From assembly GCF_018613535.1 (NCBI RefSeq), contig NZ_JAGGQB010000005.1, positions 434,001 through 498,000 on the forward strand: a DNA stretch of 64,000 bases, read 5' to 3'. The notes below the pieces were generated by a model that saw only the letters and a list, made by a program, of their open reading frames with translations, ran no database searches and was not told the origin of the DNA. Below, piece by piece: positions 58,844-64,000 of the stretch (position 1 is the stretch's first letter; each line of letters begins with the position of its first letter). Position numbers and translations under genes: made by a program. Origin of the DNA: Bacillus sp. ISL-51. GTDB taxonomy: Bacteria; Bacillota; Bacilli; Bacillales; Bacillaceae.

Positions 58844-60541
58844 ATGAACGGTATCATCAAGCAAATCGAAAAGGGAAAACCCTTTTTCGAAAACATTTCA
58901 AGAAACATTTATTTAGGCGCAATCCGTGACGGCTTCTTAACCGCCATGCCTGTCATTTTGTTTGCAAGTATTTTTATTCTGATTGCTGCTGTACCGGAAG
59001 TATTAGGATTCTCCTTCCCTAAAAGCGTATCCAAATGGCTCTGGAAAGTGTATAACTATTCAATGGGAGCCCTTGGTCTGATTGTGTCGGCAACCACAGC
59101 AAGATGTCTGAGTGAATCAATGAACCGCAGATTGCCAAAAAACAAAGTGATTAACTCCGCCTCCGCGATGCTTGCTTCTATTGTTGGGTTTCTTATTTTA
59201 AGCGTTACTCAAATTGACGGCGGTTTTTCAACAGAATATTTAGGTACAAAAGGTCTTTTAGCTGCTTTTGTCTCTGCATTTATTACGGTGAATGTTTATA
59301 AGTTCTGCGTGCTGAAAAATATCACAATTAAAATGCCCAAAGAAGTTCCGGGAACCATTTCACAAACGTTTAAAGATGTCTTTCCGTTCGCCTTTTCCGT
59401 ACTGACAATGGTGATCATAGATTTAATCGTCAGAAATATGCTGAACGTGTCTTTCGCAGAAGCTCTCACTGCTCTGCTATCACCGTTGTTTACTGCCGCT
59501 GATGGTTATCTGGGAATCTGTATGATTTGGGGGATGATGGCCCTTTTCTGGTTTGTCGGCGTACACGGGCCTTCTATTGTAGAGCCGGCTATCGCGGCTA
59601 TTATTTATGCAAATGTGGAAACAAACTTGCAGCTTCATAATGCCGGTGAACAAGCATCCAACGTGCTGACAGTCGGACTTGGAAACTTCGTCGGTACAAT
59701 GGGAGGAACCGGCGCAACCCTTGTTGTTCCATTTATTTTCCTTCTTATTGCAAAATCCAAACAATTGAAAGCAGTCGGAAAAGCGTCTGTAGTACCAGTA
59801 TCTTTTGCAGTGAACGAACCACTTCTCTTTGCTGCACCAATGATTTTAAATCCTTATTTTTTCATCCCATTTATTTTAACACCGATGGTTAATGTCTGCC
59901 TGTTTAAGTTTTTTGTTGATGTGATCGGAATGAACAGCTTTATGTATGTTCTTCCATGGGCAACGCCTGCACCAATCGGCCTGATTCTCGGAACAGGTAT
60001 GGGACTCTCGGCTTTTATTCTTGCAGCCGTATTAATTATCGTCGATTTCCTTATTTATCTTCCATTCTGTAAAGCTTATGACAGCGAATTAGCGGCTAGA
60101 GAAGCTAAAAGTACTGAATCGGAAATTGCTGCTGAAACTTCTCACGCAGCACAGGCAGCAGAAGATACAGCCTCTGTCATAGATACAAATCTTCAAATGA
60201 AAGAATCTTCACCGGCCCTGGAACAAAGCACCAATGTTTTAGTATTATGCGCAGGCGCAGGAACAAGCGCTATGCTTGCTAACGCACTGACAGAAGGCGC
60301 TGAAGAATACAATGTGCCGATCACTGCCTCAGCAGGCGCCTACGGATCTCATTACGACATCTTGAAAGACTTCGATATCGTCATTCTAGCTCCGCAAGTA
60401 GGCTCTTATTATGATGACATTAAAGAAGATACAGACCGCTTACAAATTAAACTCGTCGCCACAAAAGGTGCAGAATATATCAACCTCACCAGAAATTCGG
60501 AAAAAGCAATTACATTCATACTGGAACATACCGCTGAATAA
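58844..60541 (+). CDS. lacE: PTS lactose-type EIICB permease LacE
   Basis: A 565-residue fused EIIC-EIIB. The EIIC membrane domain (about 1-420) has the start IYLGAIRDGFLTAMPVILFA, the conserved GVHGPSIVEPAIAAIIYANV near residue 240, and SFAVNEPLLFAAPMILNPYF. A flexible Ala/Ser/Glu-rich linker (about 425-460) precedes EIIB, whose phospho-Cys lies in VLVLCAGAGTSAMLANAL. It imports and phosphorylates lactose or a related beta-galactoside. The domain order and length match LacE of lactococci and staphylococci. Confidence 0.95.
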   Translation: MNGIIKQIEKGKPFFENISRNIYLGAIRDGFLTAMPVILFASIFILIAAVPEVLGFSFPKSVSKWLWKVYNYSMGALGLIVSATTARCLSESMNRRLPKNKVINSASAMLASIVGFLILSVTQIDGGFSTEYLGTKGLLAAFVSAFITVNVYKFCVLKNITIKMPKEVPGTISQTFKDVFPFAFSVLTMVIIDLIVRNMLNVSFAEALTALLSPLFTAADGYLGICMIWGMMALFWFVGVHGPSIVEPAIAAIIYANVETNLQLHNAGEQASNVLTVGLGNFVGTMGGTGATLVVPFIFLLIAKSKQLKAVGKASVVPVSFAVNEPLLFAAPMILNPYFFIPFILTPMVNVCLFKFFVDVIGMNSFMYVLPWATPAPIGLILGTGMGLSAFILAAVLIIVDFLIYLPFCKAYDSELAAREAKSTESEIAAETSHAAQAAEDTASVIDTNLQMKESSPALEQSTNVLVLCAGAGTSAMLANALTEGAEEYNVPITASAGAYGSHYDILKDFDIVILAPQVGSYYDDIKEDTDRLQIKLVATKGAEYINLTRNSEKAITFILEHTAE

Positions 60542-60570
60542 AAATCAGACTGTAAAATTGGAGGCTTGTC

Positions 60571-61740
60571 ATGGAAACAAAACTTTTGAAAACAAAATTC
60601 GAAGACGTTTTCAATCGGCAGGACGGAGAATTATTTTTCGCACCGGGACGGATTAACCTTATCGGAGAGCATACGGATTATATTGGCGGGCATGTTCTTC
60701 CTTGTGCCATTACACTCGGGACATATGCTGCAGGTGCGAAACGGGAAGATCATCAAATTCGGCTCTACTCGGAAAACTTCCCGGACATCGGCATGGTTTG
60801 TTTCGATCTTCACGATACAGCTTACAGAAAAGAAGATAACTGGACCAATTATCCGAAGGGAATGATTCGTTACCTGCAAGAAGCCGGCCATAAAATAGAC
60901 AGCGGATTGGATATTTTCTTTAACGGGAATATCCCGAACGGGGCCGGATTAAGTTCCTCTGCTTCAATTGAAATGCTGACAGGCGTTGTCTTAAGAGACA
61001 TATTTGACCTGGATGTTTCTGATCATGATTTAGTGTTAACCGGAAAAAAAGTTGAAAATGAATTTATCGGTGTCAATTCCGGAATTATGGATCAGTTTGC
61101 GGTACAAAAGGGAAAAAAGGATATGGCCATTTTATTGGATTGCGAAAAGCTTGAATATGAAATGATACCGGTTGTTTTAGATGGATATAAAATCGTCATC
61201 ATGAACACGAACAAGCGCAGGGAGCTTGCGGCTTCAAAATATAATGAGCGCCGCTCTGAATGCGAAGCGGCCCTTTTGGAACTGCAGCAATATCAGAAAG
61301 TGAACTCGCTTGCACAGCTTACAGTGAAAGAGTTCGAAAAATTGGAAACTCATCTGTCTTGTGAAACGTTGCGTAAAAGAGCCCGCCACGGGGTCAGCGA
61401 AAATGAACGGACCCTCTTAGCCGCAAAAGCATTAAAAGCGAACGATTTAAAAACCTTCGGGGAACTGATAAATGCGTCACACAGATCTTTGCGTGATGAT
61501 TATGAAGTAACGGGTGCCGAATTAGACATATTAGCAGAAACAGCCTGGGAAGAAGGAGCCCTCGGAGCAAGAATGACAGGCGCGGGTTTCGGCGGCTGTG
61601 CGATAGCGATCGTGGAAAGCGAAAAAACCGACAGCTTTATCCGGGGCGTTTCATCTAAATATCTTGATAATACAGGACACGAAGCTTCATTTTACATAGC
61701 AGATATTAGTGATGGAGCGAATAAATGGAAGGAGAAATAG
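60571..61740 (+). CDS. galK: Galactokinase GalK
   Basis: A 389-residue GHMP-family kinase that phosphorylates free galactose at C1. The galactose-binding signature is APGRINLIGEHTDYIGGHVL near residue 29, the ATP loop is IPNGAGLSSSASIEMLTGVV, the catalytic Asp is in GVNSGIMDQFAVQ, and the third motif is ARMTGAGFGGCAIAI. The start follows TTGGAGGCTTGTC. It lies 29 bases after lacE and runs directly into galE, whose start follows its stop without a gap. Confidence 0.96.
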   Translation: METKLLKTKFEDVFNRQDGELFFAPGRINLIGEHTDYIGGHVLPCAITLGTYAAGAKREDHQIRLYSENFPDIGMVCFDLHDTAYRKEDNWTNYPKGMIRYLQEAGHKIDSGLDIFFNGNIPNGAGLSSSASIEMLTGVVLRDIFDLDVSDHDLVLTGKKVENEFIGVNSGIMDQFAVQKGKKDMAILLDCEKLEYEMIPVVLDGYKIVIMNTNKRRELAASKYNERRSECEAALLELQQYQKVNSLAQLTVKEFEKLETHLSCETLRKRARHGVSENERTLLAAKALKANDLKTFGELINASHRSLRDDYEVTGAELDILAETAWEEGALGARMTGAGFGGCAIAIVESEKTDSFIRGVSSKYLDNTGHEASFYIADISDGANKWKEK

Positions 61741-62742
61741 ATGATGACAGTTCTGGTTCTGGGCGGAGCAGGTTATATTGGTTCTCATGCCGTCGATCAG
61801 TTAATTAACAAAGGATATGAAACGGCAGCAGTGGATAATTTGCAGACAGGCCATAGAAAAGCCGTTCATGAAAAAGCACGGTTTTATCACGGTGATATTC
61901 GCGATAAAGAGTTTCTTCGTTCTGTTTTTGAAAAAGAGAGTGTGACAGGGGTGCTCCATTTTGCGGCTCATTCCCTTGTCGGCGAATCTATGAAAACTCC
62001 CCTTTCCTACTTCAATAATAATATTTACGGTACACAAATTACACTGGAAGTGATGAAGGAATTCGAAGTAAAAAACATTATATTCTCTTCTTCCGCCGCT
62101 GTCTACGGCGAACCTGAGCGTGTACCCATTACAGAAGAAATGCCGACGAATCCGAAAAGCGCATATGGCGATACAAAACTCATAATGGAAAAAATGATGA
62201 AATGGTGCGATATTGCCTGCGGTATAAAATATGTTTCTCTCCGGTATTTTAATGTTGCCGGAGCGAAAATGGACGGCTCCATCGGCGAAGATCACAAACC
62301 CGAAACACACCTTGTCCCTATTATTTTACAAGCAGCGCTCGGTCAGCGTGAGGAGCTTTCGATATTCGGTAATGACTACAATACAAAGGACGGCACGTGC
62401 GTACGCGACTATATCCATGTCGTTGATTTAATCGATGCCCACATTCTCGCGCTGGAATACTTGAAGAACGGCGGGGACAGCAGCATTTTCAACTTAGGTT
62501 CAAGCACGGGATTTACAGTCATGCAGATGGCGGAAGCTGCACGTGAAGTGACTCGCAGGGAAATTAAAACAAAAGTCGCAGAAAGAAGAGCAGGAGATCC
62601 AAGCACGCTCATTGCTTCAAGCGATAAAGCAAGAAACATTTTGGGATGGAATCCGAAACATACAAGTGTCTCGGAAATCATCGGAACTGCATGGAAATGG
62701 CATCAGGGGCATCCAAACGGATACAATGATGAATTCAATTAA
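61741..62742 (+). CDS. galE: UDP-glucose 4-epimerase GalE
   Basis: A 333-residue short-chain dehydrogenase-fold enzyme. The NAD-binding motif is VLVLGGAGYIGSHAVDQLIN. Catalytic residues are Ser in IIFSSSAAVYGEP and Tyr/Lys in KSAYGDTKLIMEKM. Substrate-site segments are LRYFNVAGA and DGTCVRDYIHVVDL. The ATG abuts the galK stop, with AAGGAGAAATAG inside the galK end as ribosome site. Another galE probably exists elsewhere in the chromosome; this copy serves the operon. Confidence 0.96.
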   Translation: MMTVLVLGGAGYIGSHAVDQLINKGYETAAVDNLQTGHRKAVHEKARFYHGDIRDKEFLRSVFEKESVTGVLHFAAHSLVGESMKTPLSYFNNNIYGTQITLEVMKEFEVKNIIFSSSAAVYGEPERVPITEEMPTNPKSAYGDTKLIMEKMMKWCDIACGIKYVSLRYFNVAGAKMDGSIGEDHKPETHLVPIILQAALGQREELSIFGNDYNTKDGTCVRDYIHVVDLIDAHILALEYLKNGGDSSIFNLGSSTGFTVMQMAEAAREVTRREIKTKVAERRAGDPSTLIASSDKARNILGWNPKHTSVSEIIGTAWKWHQGHPNGYNDEFN

Positions 62743-62756
62743 GGTGGATGGTAATC

Positions 62757-64000
62757 GTGATTTTTGAATCAGTGGCAGGGTTTTTACAGGCCAGTATCGC
62801 CTCGGGTGATATGGATGAAATGGATGTTATCTACAAGCGAAATCGGCTTCTTGATTTACTCGGGCTGACAGATTATACAGAGCCTAAGCGGATTAAAAAA
62901 CAGAGCCGCCTTCTCTGCCTGGACGAAATGGTCGAAGATGCGGTGAAACGAGCAATTATTAACGATACACTGGCTGAAAAAGAAATGTTAGAAAGCAAAA
63001 TAATGGATGTCATTACGCCGGCGCCTTCGTTTATCAATGCCAAATTTAACGAACTGTTTTTAGATCACCCGAAAAAAGCAACAGATTATTTTTATCAGCT
63101 GAGTAAGAACAATGATTATATTAAAACGCGTGCGATTCAAAAAAATATTGTTTACAGTTCAAAAACGCCTTTTGGAGAACTCGAAATCACAATCAATCTA
63201 TCAAAGCCGGAAAAAGACCCTAAAGAAATCGCCGCGGTGAAAAACAGTCCAGCGGGCGGCTATCCCAAATGTCCGCTTTGTATGGAAAACGAAGGATATG
63301 CCGGAAGATTAAATCACCCCGCGCGTTCGAATCATCGCATCATTCGATTTGACTTAGCCGGCGAAAAATGGGGATTTCAATATTCCCCATATGCGTATTA
63401 TGGCGAGCATGCGATTTTTCTGTCAAGCGTGCACAAACCGATGAAAATCGATCGTGACAGTTTCAGAAGGCTCCTTTTGATTACGGAGAAATTTCCGCAT
63501 TATTTTGTCGGCTCAAATGCAGATTTACCCATCGTAGGAGGATCGATTCTTTCACATGATCACTATCAAGGCGGAGCCCATCATTTTGCAATGGCAAAGG
63601 CGGAGTCCTTTTACCCTTTTGAAATGCAGCATTTTCCGCAAGTTCAGGCAAGTGTCGTGAAATGGCCGATGTCAGTTATTCGCCTCCGGGCAAAAGATCC
63701 CAAAATGCTGACAGATGCGGCAGCTGCTGTTCTTGAAAAGTGGCGCGCTTATACAGATGAAGCCGTTAACATCATTGCTAAAACAAGTGAATGGCATAAT
63801 ACCGTTACCCCCATCGCAAGACGCCGGGGAACAGATTTTGAAATGGATCTCGTCCTAAGAAATAATCGCACGACTGAAGAATACCCTGATGGAATTTTTC
63901 ATCCGCATCAAGATGTTCAGCACATAAAAAAAGAAAATATCGGCTTGATTGAAGTGATGGGGCTGGCCGTTTTACCGCCGCGGCTTAAAAACGAGCTATT
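62757..64000 (+). CDS. galT: Galactose-1-phosphate uridylyltransferase GalT (class II), cut by window end
   Basis: The frame opens at a GTG (62757) after AAGGTGGATGGTAATC, reading MIFESVAGFLQASIASGDMD, and stays open to the window edge (414 complete codons). It has the class II GalT features: KCPLCMENEGYAGRLNHPAR with NHRIIRF after it, and ILSHDHYQGGAHHFAMAKAE. Full-length family members have about 490-515 residues, so roughly the last fifth is missing. It completes the Leloir pathway with galK and galE. Confidence 0.93.
   Translation, partial: MIFESVAGFLQASIASGDMDEMDVIYKRNRLLDLLGLTDYTEPKRIKKQSRLLCLDEMVEDAVKRAIINDTLAEKEMLESKIMDVITPAPSFINAKFNELFLDHPKKATDYFYQLSKNNDYIKTRAIQKNIVYSSKTPFGELEITINLSKPEKDPKEIAAVKNSPAGGYPKCPLCMENEGYAGRLNHPARSNHRIIRFDLAGEKWGFQYSPYAYYGEHAIFLSSVHKPMKIDRDSFRRLLLITEKFPHYFVGSNADLPIVGGSILSHDHYQGGAHHFAMAKAESFYPFEMQHFPQVQASVVKWPMSVIRLRAKDPKMLTDAAAAVLEKWRAYTDEAVNIIAKTSEWHNTVTPIARRRGTDFEMDLVLRNNRTTEEYPDGIFHPHQDVQHIKKENIGLIEVMGLAVLPPRLKNEL

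Noticed and set aside
1-64000. CRISPR arrays, tRNA/rRNA genes, complete insertion sequences
   Set aside because: I looked for regularly spaced repeats, cloverleaf-like tRNA ends and transposase frames and saw none; the only repeat arrays are short operators.

Overview
The window is a chromosomal segment of a Bacillus subtilis-group organism, most like B. velezensis / B. amyloliquefaciens. The evidence is gene content and order. Read backwards, it follows the known B. subtilis block yjfB-yjgABCD-yjiBC-yjjA-yjkAB-yjlABC-ndh-uxaC-yjmB-exuR-uxaBA-yjnA-yjoA-rapA-phrA-xlyB-yjqB-PBSX (xkdA to xkdH). The block differs from B. subtilis 168: a lantibiotic cluster is inserted, some uronate genes are missing, and a lactose/galactose operon lies at the right end. 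These identities come from protein recognition, not a database search.

Layout. 1-10.6 kb: early control and head genes of a PBSX-type defective prophage. A divergent Xre repressor faces five 15-bp operators, followed by replication genes xkdB/xkdC, the sigma-like activator xpf, terminase, portal, protease, capsid and connector genes. 10.6-15.3 kb: yjqB, the amidase xlyB, the RapA-PhrA quorum module (PhrA ends in ARNQT), yjoA and yjnA. 15.3-30.7 kb: a visibly A+T-rich class II lanthipeptide cluster, all on the minus strand. It has two LanM synthetases, four precursor peptides (one mersacidin-like alpha type, two near-identical CPTTKC beta types, one divergent), one C39-protease ABC exporter, an immunity ABC transporter with a small membrane protein, a ComP/ComA-like two-component system and a VanS/OmpR-like one. 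It sits exactly between yjnA and uxaA, which I recall as neighbours in B. subtilis.

31-38 kb: a shortened hexuronate operon (uxaC-yjmB-exuR-uxaB-uxaA) with LacI-type/cre palindromes. The glucuronate-branch genes are absent from this locus. 38-53 kb: backbone genes: Rex-type control of yjlC-ndh, a cupin, a DMT transporter, a FetAB-like ABC pair, a HemD-like protein, a glycosyltransferase, CYP109-type P450 YjiB, formate dehydrogenase YjgC/YjgD, and small spore/motility proteins including a short CotT. 53-55 kb: a decayed stretch with a multiply frameshifted secreted-peptide gene and small membrane proteins.

55-64 kb: lacR and a HAD phosphatase, divergent from lacG-lacF-lacE-galK-galE-galT (galT runs off the end). 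This operon joins a PTS/6-phospho-beta-galactosidase route, which releases galactose-6-phosphate, to the Leloir pathway, which uses free galactose. The divergent HAD phosphatase could fill that gap.

The most interesting element is the lantibiotic cluster: four precursors, duplicated beta cores, and a ComP/ComA-like sensor pair next to a RapA module. The lac/gal mismatch comes second. Whether the lantibiotic is new needs comparison with known two-component lantibiotics.
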